From assembly GCA_016198645.1 (NCBI GenBank), contig JACQIE010000031.1, positions 1-15,827 on the forward strand: a DNA stretch of 15,827 bases, written 5' to 3'. Under the pieces are notes generated by a model. The model saw only the letters and a list, made by a program, of their open reading frames with translations. It was not told where the DNA came from and did no database searches. Both the position numbers and the translations under genes were made by a program. Shown in pieces: positions 5,821 to 13,350 of the stretch (position 1 is its first letter; each line of letters starts with the position of its first letter). This DNA is from Candidatus Aenigmatarchaeota archaeon. GTDB taxonomy: Archaea; Aenigmatarchaeota; Aenigmatarchaeia; GW2011-AR5.

Positions 5821-8088
5821 ATGCGCTTCACGCTGCTGGATGCCGATCGCGACGGCGGGAAAGTGCGGCTCTTCGGCGTCAGCGAAAAAGGCGCGCCTGT
5901 TGCCGTTACAGACAAGTACGAGCCTTATTTTTACGTGCTGGACGAAGGCAACGAAGCGCGGCTTTCCAAGGTGCAGGGCGTGAAACGCATGGAGAAAGAA
6001 AGCCTGACGCTGGGTATGGAGAAAAAGAATTTTCTCAAGGTCTTCTGCGATTCGCCGATGGAAATGCGTGACAGGATAAAGCATTTTGCCAAGTGCTTTG
6101 AATACTCCATCGGCATACGGAGAAAATACCTCATAGACCGCGGCTTCTATCCGCTGGATGTGTTAGACGTTACGAGCAAAGAAAACAACGGCGCTATAGA
6201 AGCGGAGAGAATAAAACGCATAGGCGAAGTGTCCCCGAAGCTGAAAATGATGGCGCTGGACATTGAAGTCATAGACGGAAAAATAGTCATGTTCAGCATT
6301 GCGACGAAACGCGGGGCGAAAGCCTTCTCCTCCGACAGCGAGCGCGACGTGCTGCTTAAGATGGAAGAATTCATGAGAAAAGAAGACCCTGACATTGTAG
6401 CCACGTACAACGGCGACCTGTTCGATTTTGACGTGATACGGAAAAGATGCGAGTTCCACGGGCTGAACCTCGCTCTTGGCAGGGACGGCAGTCCCGTTTA
6501 TTTCGGCAAAAGCGCATGGACGTCGTCCGCGAGGATAGCCGGCCGCGTCCACATTGACCTTTATGCGTTCGTGAGCCGTCTGATGTTCCAGCAGCTTCAG
6601 TCCGAAGTTCTGACGCTCGGTGAAGTGTCGCAAGAGCTTTTGGGCAAAACGAAAGTGAAGCACAGCCTCGAAGAATTGGAAACCATGTGGAAAAACGACC
6701 GCAAAGCAATGGAGAAATACTGCATCAATGATTCCCGTCTGACACTGGCACTGTGCGAGAATCTTATGCCTCAGATATTCACGCTGTCCCGCGTTTCAGG
6801 CCAGCTGCCGTTTGACTGCTCGCGCATGACGTTCGGCGCTTTGTCTGAGTGGTATCTCATGCGCAAGTGCCGCGAGACCGGCCGCATCATTCCGGATTCT
6901 CCGCACTTTCACGACGTTGAGAAAAGGCGGACAAGGGGAAGAATAAAGGGCGGCTACGTCAAAGAGCCGGTGAAAGGGCTGCACTCTAACATCGCGGTCT
7001 TTGATTTCCGCTCACTCTATCCAAGCGTGATAGTCTCATTCAATATTTCGCCTGAAACCCTTAATGTCCCGTGCAAAAGCTACCACGAGGTGCCCGGCTA
7101 TCCGCACCGTTTCTGCCGCGACAGGGAAGGTTTCGTGCCGCAGATGCTGAAAGAGATTCTGGAGAAGCGAGCCGCGATAAAGAAAAAAATGAAAGAGTCT
7201 TACTCGCGGGAGCTGAACGACGAACAGTTCGCGCTGAAAATATTGGCAAATGCGACGTATGGCATGTTCGCCAACCCCAACGCGCGCTGGTACAGTTACG
7301 AATGTGCTGAAGCATCGGCTGCTTACGGCCGCCATTACATCCAGAAAAGCATAAGCGAGGCGGAAAAATACGGATTCCTTCCGCTTTACGGCGACACGGA
7401 CTCGCTTTTCGTGAAGCTGCCTGATGAGAAGCCTGTAAAGAAAAGTGCGCTGACATTCTTGAAAAAAATAAATTCCGAGCTTCCGGGGATGGTGGAGTTA
7501 AATCTGCAGGGTTTTTACAAAAAAGGCCTGTTCGTGCCGCAGAAAAAAGGCGATGCTGCCAAGAAACGTTATGCGTTGATGGATGAAAGGGGCTCCGTGA
7601 CCGTGCGCGGCCTGGAGGCGGTGCGCCGCGACTGGTGCCGCTTCGCAAAAGAGTTGCAAAAAGAAGTTCTCCGCCTCGTGCTTCTCGGAAAAGAGGAGCG
7701 TGCCGCCGAAGCTGTGCGCAAAGCCGTAGCCAAACTGGCGAAGCGCGACGTGCCCGTGGAAGAGCTGACAGTGGACACGCAGTTGTCACGTCCGCCTGGC
7801 GAATACAAGACCAAGAACCTGCGCTCCGTGCTGGGCAGCAAGATGTGGCGTGAAGGCATGAAAGCCGAGGAAGGCACGATATTCAGTTATGTTATCCGTT
7901 CCGGCAAGGGCACGATTTCGGACAAAGCCGACTTCTCGCACCGCGTCACGAAGCAGGACTACGACGTGCATTATTACGTCCATAAGCAGGTTCTCGCCGC
8001 TGCGCTGCGCATACTGGCGCCGCTCGGATATGGCGAAGAGGATTTTCTTGCGAAAGGACTGGAGAAATTTACGGGAAGAAAAAAATAA
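5821..8088 (+). CDS. polB: family B DNA polymerase
   Basis: A 755-residue replicative-type polymerase with intact proofreading and polymerase sites. The 3'-5' exonuclease motifs are Exo I D147-I-E149, Exo II Y196-NGDLFDFD and Exo III Y300-CIND304. Polymerase motif A is D395-FRSLYPS, motif B begins at K473 (KILANATYG), and motif C is Y523-GDTDS with Asp525 and Asp527 as metal ligands. The thumb-side KKRY sits at 581-584. Length is close to the usual 770-780 of archaeal PolB. The very C-terminus (GLEKFTGRKK) resembles a PCNA-interacting tail, though the usual Gln is replaced. It has its own promoter and follows the 91-aa orphan by 34 bp. A second archaeal PolB paralogue could exist elsewhere, so I do not assign PolB1 or PolB3. 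Confidence 0.97.
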   Translation: MRFTLLDADRDGGKVRLFGVSEKGAPVAVTDKYEPYFYVLDEGNEARLSKVQGVKRMEKESLTLGMEKKNFLKVFCDSPMEMRDRIKHFAKCFEYSIGIRRKYLIDRGFYPLDVLDVTSKENNGAIEAERIKRIGEVSPKLKMMALDIEVIDGKIVMFSIATKRGAKAFSSDSERDVLLKMEEFMRKEDPDIVATYNGDLFDFDVIRKRCEFHGLNLALGRDGSPVYFGKSAWTSSARIAGRVHIDLYAFVSRLMFQQLQSEVLTLGEVSQELLGKTKVKHSLEELETMWKNDRKAMEKYCINDSRLTLALCENLMPQIFTLSRVSGQLPFDCSRMTFGALSEWYLMRKCRETGRIIPDSPHFHDVEKRRTRGRIKGGYVKEPVKGLHSNIAVFDFRSLYPSVIVSFNISPETLNVPCKSYHEVPGYPHRFCRDREGFVPQMLKEILEKRAAIKKKMKESYSRELNDEQFALKILANATYGMFANPNARWYSYECAEASAAYGRHYIQKSISEAEKYGFLPLYGDTDSLFVKLPDEKPVKKSALTFLKKINSELPGMVELNLQGFYKKGLFVPQKKGDAAKKRYALMDERGSVTVRGLEAVRRDWCRFAKELQKEVLRLVLLGKEERAAEAVRKAVAKLAKRDVPVEELTVDTQLSRPPGEYKTKNLRSVLGSKMWREGMKAEEGTIFSYVIRSGKGTISDKADFSHRVTKQDYDVHYYVHKQVLAAALRILAPLGYGEEDFLAKGLEKFTGRKK

Positions 8089-8096
8089 ACTGCAAT

Positions 8097-8131
8097 GGAC
8101 GAAAAAACTTTGCTCGCGAGTGGTTTTGTCC
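8097..8131. terminator. possible bidirectional terminator hairpin between polB and pyrC
   Basis: GGACGAAA (8097-8104) can pair with TTTTGTCC (8124-8131) with one G-T pair, around a CTCGCGAG palindrome (8113-8120). The 3' arm is followed by CTTTACTT, and both genes converge here (stops at 8088 and 8159). Archaeal termination relies mainly on T-runs, so this is a weak call. Confidence 0.25.
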
Positions 8132-8158
8132 TTTACTTGTGAAGAACGTGCATCTGTG

Positions 8159-9331
8159 CTATATGACGTGCATAACTTTCCCCGGCATCGTTATGCCGTC
8201 AAACGGCGTCCATCCGCACTTCGTCTTGACGCCGCTGTTGTGCACGGTCGTGTTTCCTTCCGTCCCGATAACCGTGAACGCAGCTGGCGCGCCCTCCTCA
8301 ATGCGCCCGCCGGGCAGCCCGAAGAACTTCGCAGCATTGTGGCTCGTCACTTTCGCAATGGCTCGTGGTGAAACCCATTTCTCCTTCAGCAGCCACGAAA
8401 CGAATAAGCCATATGTATCTAATCCCGGAACTCCGGAAGGCGGGTTTGCGCCCTGCTTTTCAACAAGCATATGCGGCGCATGGTCCGTGGCAAGCATGCA
8501 GTTGCCTTCGCGCAGCGCGCGCAGCAGCGCGTCACAATCCTTTTTTTCGCGGAGCGGCGGATTCATCTTGAGAAGCGGACTCTCCTGTTCCTTCGTGAAG
8601 AAAACGTGGTGCGGCGTCACTTCGTGCATGACTTCGGCTTCCCTGCACAGCCGCGCTCCTTCCTCGGTTGAAACGTGCGCTATGTTTGCTTTCACGCCCG
8701 TTTTTTCCACGATGCCCAGCGCCTTTTCTATCGCCAGTATCTCTGATTCGCGCGGGCGCGCATCGCTATGTCGTGACGCGCTGGTGAAAAGCGACTCGTC
8801 CTCGCAGTGGAACGTCGCAGGCTTATCTATGGACGCTATGACGGAAGATGCTTTCTCTATCGCACCCCAGCTCATGACGGAGTCGCCCGTGCTTTTCGCC
8901 GTGTATATTTTATAGCCAACGACGAGTTGCGCCATCTTCTTTATCTCTCCGGCATTCGTCGCCATGGCGAAGTGTCGTATGTCCACGGGCATTCCCTGCG
9001 CCCGCGCTATCTTGCTCTCCAGCCGTTCCAGCGTGTCTATCGGTTCCGGCAGGTTCGGCATATCCAGCAGCGTTTTCACGCCGCCGTTGAGCGCCGCGAC
9101 ACTACCCGTTGCAAAAGTTTCCTTCTGCTCCCATCCGGGCTCGCGGAGATGGACGTGCGCGTCTATAAACGCCGGGAAGACGTAATGCGGCTGGAGAATG
9201 GAAATAAAATCCCGCCCCTTTAATTCGTTGCCGGAAATCTTCGCGATTTTGCCTTTCTCTATTCCAACATACGCCTCGTAAACGCCTTCAGCGTCCGCGA
9301 ATCGCCCGTGCAGCACGCGCTCGTATTCCAT
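8159..9331 (-). CDS. pyrC: dihydroorotase
   Basis: A 390-residue amidohydrolase that interconverts carbamoyl aspartate and dihydroorotate, the third step of UMP synthesis. The metal and active-site residues are in place: D57-A-H59-V-H61-L-R63-E-P, Lys141 (GYKIYT, the probable bridging carbamylated lysine), His175 (FHCEDE), His219 (IAHVST) and D283-HAPH. These mark the class I (longer) dihydroorotase group, not an allantoinase or hydantoinase. The frame extends six codons further to a TTG at 9349. I prefer the ATG at 9331 because it starts at MEYERVLHG, just before the first beta strand, and a TATA-like box lies 24 bp upstream. It converges with polB at its 3' end and lies 183 bp downstream of pyrD on the same strand, with its own promoter. 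Confidence 0.95.
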   Translation of the reverse strand: MEYERVLHGRFADAEGVYEAYVGIEKGKIAKISGNELKGRDFISILQPHYVFPAFIDAHVHLREPGWEQKETFATGSVAALNGGVKTLLDMPNLPEPIDTLERLESKIARAQGMPVDIRHFAMATNAGEIKKMAQLVVGYKIYTAKSTGDSVMSWGAIEKASSVIASIDKPATFHCEDESLFTSASRHSDARPRESEILAIEKALGIVEKTGVKANIAHVSTEEGARLCREAEVMHEVTPHHVFFTKEQESPLLKMNPPLREKKDCDALLRALREGNCMLATDHAPHMLVEKQGANPPSGVPGLDTYGLFVSWLLKEKWVSPRAIAKVTSHNAAKFFGLPGGRIEEGAPAAFTVIGTEGNTTVHNSGVKTKCGWTPFDGITMPGKVMHVI

Positions 9332-9349
9332 GACGATACTTGGAAGCAA

Positions 9350-9359
9350 AACTTAATAA
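9350..9359 (-). promoter_or_regulatory. TATA-like box of pyrC
   Basis: On the minus strand the sequence around 9359-9350 reads TTATTAAGTT, centred about 24 bp upstream of the ATG at 9331. It supports separate transcription of pyrC from the pyrFED operon. Confidence 0.5.
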
Positions 9360-9514
9360 CGAATGTGAAGAGTAAGGGAACAGAAAATTGATTCTTATGT
9401 GTTGACGGGCGGGTTCGTTTTCGGTTTGTACTTATTTACCGTTCCTAGCATGAAAACATTGCATATTGATTGCGCCAGATGGCTTTTGATGTATCTTCTT
9501 TTCTTACTTATACG

Positions 9515-10444
9515 TCAACAAGTCTTCAGCTTCCCGCGAAAGTCGTCCAAAGAATCGTAACCTTTTGTCTTTAGTAGTAACATCAGCTCGTCCGCCACGC
9601 GCTCAAAGACGCCCGCGCCCTCCTGCATGAACGCCGTCCCTATCTGCACCGCCGTGGCGCCGGCAAGAATGAATTCAAACGCGTCCCTGCCTGTGAAAAC
9701 GCCCCCGACGCCGACTATTGGAATTTTGCCGCCCGTCAACTCGTAAAATTTGCGCGCATTGGCAAGAGCCGTCGGCTTTATGTATGCCCCGCCCAATCCG
9801 CCGAAGCCGCCCTTCGGCCTTATCACCGTGCTCTCCTTGTCTGCGTCAATAACGAGCGCATTTCCTATCGAGTTTATGCACGTGATGAAAGCGGGATTGT
9901 GCTTCTTCAGTATCCGCGCCGCTTCTTCAAAATGAACAAAATCAAAGTAAGGCGGAAGCTTGACTCCAATGGGCTTTTTGCACATTTTCGTCGTTTCCCG
10001 CAAAACCTCGTCCATTTGCGCGAAATCGTAGCCTATCTGCGGCTTTCCTTTTATGTTCGGGCAGGAAAGGTTGAGTTCTATGGCATCAACGGGCGAGTCG
10101 TTGAACGATTTTATTATCTCCACGTTGTCCGCCGTGCACAGCCCGGAGACGCTCGCTATCACGGGCTTTCCGTGCTTTTTCAAAGCATCAGCAAATTTAA
10201 CGTATTCCCTGTATCCGAGATTGGGAAGCCCCATGGAATTTATTGAGCCTTTCTCCACATCGCTGTATCGCGGCTCTTCATTGCCCTGACGGGGCTCGAG
10301 AGTGCACGACTTCATCACAATCGCGGAAGCGCGGGATTTTCCTATGGTTTCCAGCTCATCCAACGTCACGTCCTTGGGTCCGGCTGCGTTGAAGACGCAC
10401 GTCCTTAGCGCCATGCTTCCCAGCCTCGCCGAAATGTCAGTCAA
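9515..10444 (-). CDS. pyrD: dihydroorotate dehydrogenase, class 1A (fumarate-type)
   Basis: A 309-residue FMN enzyme that oxidises dihydroorotate to orotate. Key residues are Lys45 (VMKSCTLE), N69-SMGLPN-75, the catalytic Cys128 in NLSCPN, Lys162 (VKLPPYFD) and N191-S in INSIGN, at almost the same positions as in the Lactococcus lactis class 1A enzyme as I recall it. The conserved KPTALAN stretch and the C-terminal DDFRGKLK also match that class. Class 1A enzymes are soluble dimers that use fumarate and need no PyrK subunit, and no pyrK is seen here. The start is a TTG at 10444 that overlaps the pyrE end by 8 bp. An internal ATG at 10414 would remove the first ten residues, including the N-terminal strand that aligns with the family, so TTG is preferred. 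Last gene of pyrF-pyrE-pyrD. Confidence 0.94.
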   Translation of the reverse strand: MTDISARLGSMALRTCVFNAAGPKDVTLDELETIGKSRASAIVMKSCTLEPRQGNEEPRYSDVEKGSINSMGLPNLGYREYVKFADALKKHGKPVIASVSGLCTADNVEIIKSFNDSPVDAIELNLSCPNIKGKPQIGYDFAQMDEVLRETTKMCKKPIGVKLPPYFDFVHFEEAARILKKHNPAFITCINSIGNALVIDADKESTVIRPKGGFGGLGGAYIKPTALANARKFYELTGGKIPIVGVGGVFTGRDAFEFILAGATAVQIGTAFMQEGAGVFERVADELMLLLKTKGYDSLDDFRGKLKTC

Positions 10445-11144
10445 GTTTCACCGCCCCGTATTTTTCATAATACTCTATCCAGTGCATCTTATCCGCATCC
10501 GGCATATATTCCTTTATCATTCCATATATTTCCTGCATCGTAAGGATTGGAAAAACTTTTATTCCCGCTCCTTCAAGTTTCTGCGTCGCGCTTTTTTCTT
10601 CCACGCTCGTTGCATCACCCAGCTTCTCCTGCCTGTCCACGGCAAGCACCAGCCCGACTATCGTTTGCCTGCCCAGCGACGCCAACTTCTTCAGCGAATC
10701 TTCTTTCGTCGCGCCCGTCGTTATCACATCGTCCACGATGAGGATGCGCGCTCCGGCGAAAAAGTGCCCTGCTCCCACGATAAGGTCGTCCATCTTCACG
10801 TCACCGTAGCCTTTCGCTTCCTTTCTGTCGTAAAGATAACGCTTGTTGACGCCCATTTCAAAAAGCCCTTCGCATGCCAGGCACGCTAAACTTATACCGG
10901 CGTATGCGGGGCCGAAAATGAAATCAAAATCCTCCACGGCGCCGCTGTCCAGCAACTCTTTTATCTTCTGTGCATAAGCGCGCTTTATCGCCGCCAGCGC
11001 CTCGCCATCCGTCAGCGCGCGCGTATTTACCATGTTCGGCGAGCGCCTGCCGCTCTTGAACGTGAAAAATTTATCAGGGTTTGACTCCATGCGAAGCGCG
11101 CCCTTGTCAAGCAGCATCTGCAGGAAGTCTTCTTTGACTGTCAT
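10437..11144 (-). CDS. pyrE: orotate phosphoribosyltransferase
   Basis: A 235-residue type I phosphoribosyltransferase that makes OMP from orotate and PRPP. The PRPP-binding loop is ILIVDDVITTGAT at residues 134-146. The catalytic flexible loop carries R107-KEAK-111, followed by GYGD, where the family has a similar RKEAK-x-H-G pattern; the usual His is a Tyr here. It is slightly longer than the common 210-residue form because of a C-terminal extension ending in YYEKYGAVKLD. The ATG at 11144 overlaps the pyrF stop as ATGA, and its own end overlaps the pyrD start by 8 bp, so the three are translationally coupled. Confidence 0.95.
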   Translation of the reverse strand: MTVKEDFLQMLLDKGALRMESNPDKFFTFKSGRRSPNMVNTRALTDGEALAAIKRAYAQKIKELLDSGAVEDFDFIFGPAYAGISLACLACEGLFEMGVNKRYLYDRKEAKGYGDVKMDDLIVGAGHFFAGARILIVDDVITTGATKEDSLKKLASLGRQTIVGLVLAVDRQEKLGDATSVEEKSATQKLEGAGIKVFPILTMQEIYGMIKEYMPDADKMHWIEYYEKYGAVKLD

Positions 11145-11824
11145 ATCCTATTAATCGCCCCTGCAAAGTTTTTAGCCGCTTCCCTTATGTTCGGCGCGCC
11201 GTATATAGCCGCGCCTATTATGGCATAAGAATCATTTTCAGCCGCTTTGAGCGCTTTTTCCATATCTCCGCCCTGCCTGCCGATGCCGGGAAAGAAGAGC
11301 TTTGCGTTGCGCGGCAACTCCGAAGATATCTCGCTTATCCGCTGCGGCTTCGTCCCGGGCACAACAAACATTTTCACTCCAAGTTTTGCGGCTTCATGAT
11401 ATATGGAATACGGCGCTTCTGCGCGGATGAAATCAAAGAAACTCGGGTGCGTCATCTCCCCGCCAGTCATGACTTCAATACGCTTGATTTTCAGCTCTTT
11501 CGTCCATTCACGCAAAGTCGCGAAACCGGTGAACGGAAATAATATAGCCGCGTCGACGTTGGCGTTCTTCATGGTTTCCGCAAACTTTGCGCCCATTTCC
11601 GGAATGTCGTTCCCCGCCTTCTGGTGGTCGTAAATCACAGGCATGTCCGTTATGTCCTTTATGACGTTCACTGCATTGCCCAGTCCCATAGCAAGCCCGA
11701 GCGAGAAGCCGAGCTTATAACCGGCTACGCCTTCCACCGAAGCCGTCTCTTCCGTGAGGCGGCGAAGCTCTTTTTCCGTAGAAACGTCGCAGGAAATTAT
11801 TAATCCGTGCCTTTCATCAAACAA
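11141..11824 (-). CDS. pyrF: orotidine 5'-phosphate decarboxylase (variant active-site loop)
   Basis: A 227-residue TIM-barrel protein that decarboxylates OMP to UMP. Matching features are Asp13 at the end of the first strand, Lys37 (GYKLGF), the phosphate-binding P179-GIGRQGGD near the C-terminus, and its place ahead of pyrE and pyrD. The catalytic loop reads D66-H-Q-K69-A-G-N-D73-I-P. The canonical form is D-x-K-x-x-D-I-P, so this loop is two residues longer while keeping the Asp, Lys, Asp set. It is still most likely an OMP decarboxylase, from context. The start is a TTG at 11824; a TAA lies two codons upstream in frame and no in-frame ATG is near. First gene of the operon, divergent from map across 59 bp. 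Confidence 0.9.
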   Translation of the reverse strand: MFDERHGLIISCDVSTEKELRRLTEETASVEGVAGYKLGFSLGLAMGLGNAVNVIKDITDMPVIYDHQKAGNDIPEMGAKFAETMKNANVDAAILFPFTGFATLREWTKELKIKRIEVMTGGEMTHPSFFDFIRAEAPYSIYHEAAKLGVKMFVVPGTKPQRISEISSELPRNAKLFFPGIGRQGGDMEKALKAAENDSYAIIGAAIYGAPNIREAAKNFAGAINRI

Positions 11825-11849
11825 TTACAACCCCGTCTTAATTTGCAGA

Positions 11850-11866
11850 GAGTTCTTTTAAGCTTT
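11850..11866. promoter_or_regulatory. shared AT-box between pyrF and map
   Basis: CTTTTAAGCTT at 11855-11865 is centred 24 bp before the map ATG (11884), the spacing of a leaderless archaeal promoter. On the other strand it reads AAGCTTAAAAG, 36 bp before the pyrF TTG, which would leave a leader of about 10 nt. It is the only strong box in the 59-bp gap; a weaker AT-rich stretch lies at 11837-11844. Confidence 0.5.
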
Positions 11867-11883
11867 CCTCTCAATGCTACCAT

Positions 11884-12762
11884 ATGGACGCAGAGGCAGA
11901 GGAGAAATACATAAAAGCCGGCAAAATCGCCGCGAAAGTGCGCGACGAAGCCGCGAAGATGGCAAAGCCCGGCGCGAAGCTTCTGAAAATAGCCGAGTTT
12001 ATAGAAAGCGAAACGCGCAGGCTTGGCGGAGAGCCTGCGTTTCCCGCGAACCTTTCGCTGAATGAGATAGCCGCGCATTACACGCCGGTGAAGAACGACG
12101 AAACCGTGATACCCGACGGCTCCATACTCAAGATAGACGTCGGCGTCCACGTGGACGGCTACGTCGCAGACACTGCGAAGACCATAGCGTTCAGCGACGA
12201 AATGGAAAGACTCTCCAATGCAAGCCGTGATGCGCTGGAAGAAGCGATAAAGCTTGTGAAGTCTGGCGCGAAAATAGCCGACATTTCAAAGAGGATAGAA
12301 GCCGTGATAACGTCGCAGGGCTACAAACCCGTTTCAAACCTTACCGGCCACGGGCTGGAACGCTACTTCCTGCACGCCGAACCGCGTATACCGAACGTTG
12401 CAACGCGCAACGAGGCGCGGCTCAAAGACGGCATGGCAATAGCAATAGAGCCTTTCGCCACGTCAGGCATGGGCGAAGTCCGCGACTCCGCGCCTGCGCT
12501 GATTTTCATGCTTCTCGGCAAAAAGCCACTGCGGGGCGGGGATGCACGGAAAGCCGCTGCTTTCGCCGAAAGCTTCAAAGGGCTTCCGTTTGCCGAACGA
12601 TGGCTTCCGTTTGATTCAACGTTCAAAGCCCGGCTCGCGTTGCGCGAATTAAGGGAAAAAGGAGTGCTATACGATTATCCTCCGCTGAAAGAGAAAGGCA
12701 TGGTGAGCCAGCACGAGCATACGATACTCGTAAAAGACGAGCCGATAGTGACAACGCTGTGA
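11884..12762 (+). CDS. map: methionine aminopeptidase, type II
   Basis: A 292-residue metalloprotease that removes the initiator Met from nascent proteins. All five metal ligands are visible: Asp85 and Asp96 in KIDVGVHVDGYVADTA, His156 in LTGHGLERY, Glu189 in AIEPFAT and Glu278 in SQHEHTILV. The His65 of AAHYTP is the conserved substrate-side His. These positions agree closely with those of the Pyrococcus enzyme, and the insert between His156 and Glu278 marks the archaeal/eukaryotic type II class. No N-terminal extension is present, as usual for archaea. It is divergent from pyrF and precedes the amidotransferase-like gene by 43 bp. Confidence 0.96.
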   Translation: MDAEAEEKYIKAGKIAAKVRDEAAKMAKPGAKLLKIAEFIESETRRLGGEPAFPANLSLNEIAAHYTPVKNDETVIPDGSILKIDVGVHVDGYVADTAKTIAFSDEMERLSNASRDALEEAIKLVKSGAKIADISKRIEAVITSQGYKPVSNLTGHGLERYFLHAEPRIPNVATRNEARLKDGMAIAIEPFATSGMGEVRDSAPALIFMLLGKKPLRGGDARKAAAFAESFKGLPFAERWLPFDSTFKARLALRELREKGVLYDYPPLKEKGMVSQHEHTILVKDEPIVTTL

Positions 12763-12769
12763 TATGCAC

Positions 12770-12780
12770 ATAAAAAGCTT
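12770..12780 (+). promoter_or_regulatory. TATA-like box of the amidotransferase-like gene
   Basis: ATAAAAAGCTT is centred about 31 bp before the ATG at 12806. It would give a leader of only a few nucleotides and suggests transcription separate from map. Confidence 0.4.
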
Positions 12781-12805
12781 GGAATGAAAATTAAGAAGTG
12801 ATACG

Positions 12806-13339
12806 ATGCTGATTATCGTCGACAACGGGTCCGGCGCGCAGGAAATTTCCGGCTTTCTCCGGGCCAAGAACGCGATAATGAAACCGAAGGATGCGCTGAA
12901 CGCGGAAGCTACGGGCTATATTTTTTCGGACGGCGACCCGAAAAACATGGAAGCGAATCTGGACATACTCGACAAATCCGGCGTTCCCGTCCTGGGGATA
13001 GGAGCGGGCGGTCTCTTCATCGGCGCTGCATATGACGCGGAAGTGAAGCCCATGAAATTTCCGAAGACCGACAAGCTCATGATAAAGAAGCCGTGCCCCC
13101 TCACGCTGGATATGAAAAAGAGCATCACGGTTGCCGCGTCCTGCTCCTACGGCTTCTCGTCCGTGCCCGAGAATTTCAACGTCGTCGCCTCCTCCCCTAT
13201 CAACCCTTATGCGATACTGCAGGAAACCGAGAATCCTTTTTTCATCGTCTGCTTCAACCCCGAACAGGGCATGGAGGGGCGGATGATACTGGACAACTTT
13301 GAGAAGTTCGTAGAAGTCTGGAAGGAGTATCACAAATAA
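12806..13339 (+). CDS. catalytically degenerate class I glutamine amidotransferase (GuaAa-like pseudoenzyme)
   Basis: The 177-residue protein has the size and layout of archaeal GMP synthase subunit A, the glutaminase that feeds ammonia to GuaAb. The N-terminus (LIIVDNGSG) and the nucleophile-elbow strand (PVLGIGAGG, residues 61-69) align with it. The catalytic residues are gone: the Cys of G-I-C-x-G is Gly66, the following G-H-Q is G-G-L, the His of F-H-P-E is Asn151 (FNPE), and the oxyanion loop S-G-G-P is SDGD (41-44). Glu153 remains. It therefore cannot hydrolyse glutamine by the usual mechanism. A regulatory, scaffold or ligand-binding role is possible. Cys97, Cys113 and Cys149 exist, but none is at the nucleophile position. 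The ORF is intact with normal composition, so it looks selected and not decaying. A standard GuaAa may be encoded elsewhere. Confidence 0.75.
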   Translation: MLIIVDNGSGAQEISGFLRAKNAIMKPKDALNAEATGYIFSDGDPKNMEANLDILDKSGVPVLGIGAGGLFIGAAYDAEVKPMKFPKTDKLMIKKPCPLTLDMKKSITVAASCSYGFSSVPENFNVVASSPINPYAILQETENPFFIVCFNPEQGMEGRMILDNFEKFVEVWKEYHK

Positions 13340-13350
13340 ATAAACCGGCT

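Noticed and set aside
4941..5915. 324-codon minus-strand open frame across the lhr end and polB start
   Set aside because: It is antisense to conserved domains of two well-supported genes, has no family features, and is a by-product of their codon bias.
8139..8915. 258-codon plus-strand open frame opposite pyrC
   Set aside because: It is antisense to conserved dihydroorotase residues, is Ser/Ala-rich, and has no promoter.
9411..9480. possible tRNA or C/D box RNA in the pyrD-pyrC gap
   Set aside because: A GGTTCG-like string is present but no acceptor stem or anticodon arm forms around it, and no paired C and D boxes were found.
9450..9560. 36-codon plus-strand frame (MKTLHIDCARW...) with a hydrophobic centre
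   Set aside because: It could be a small membrane peptide, but it overlaps the pyrD 3' end antisense, its TATA-like sequence is too close (about 16 bp), and length alone gives no support.
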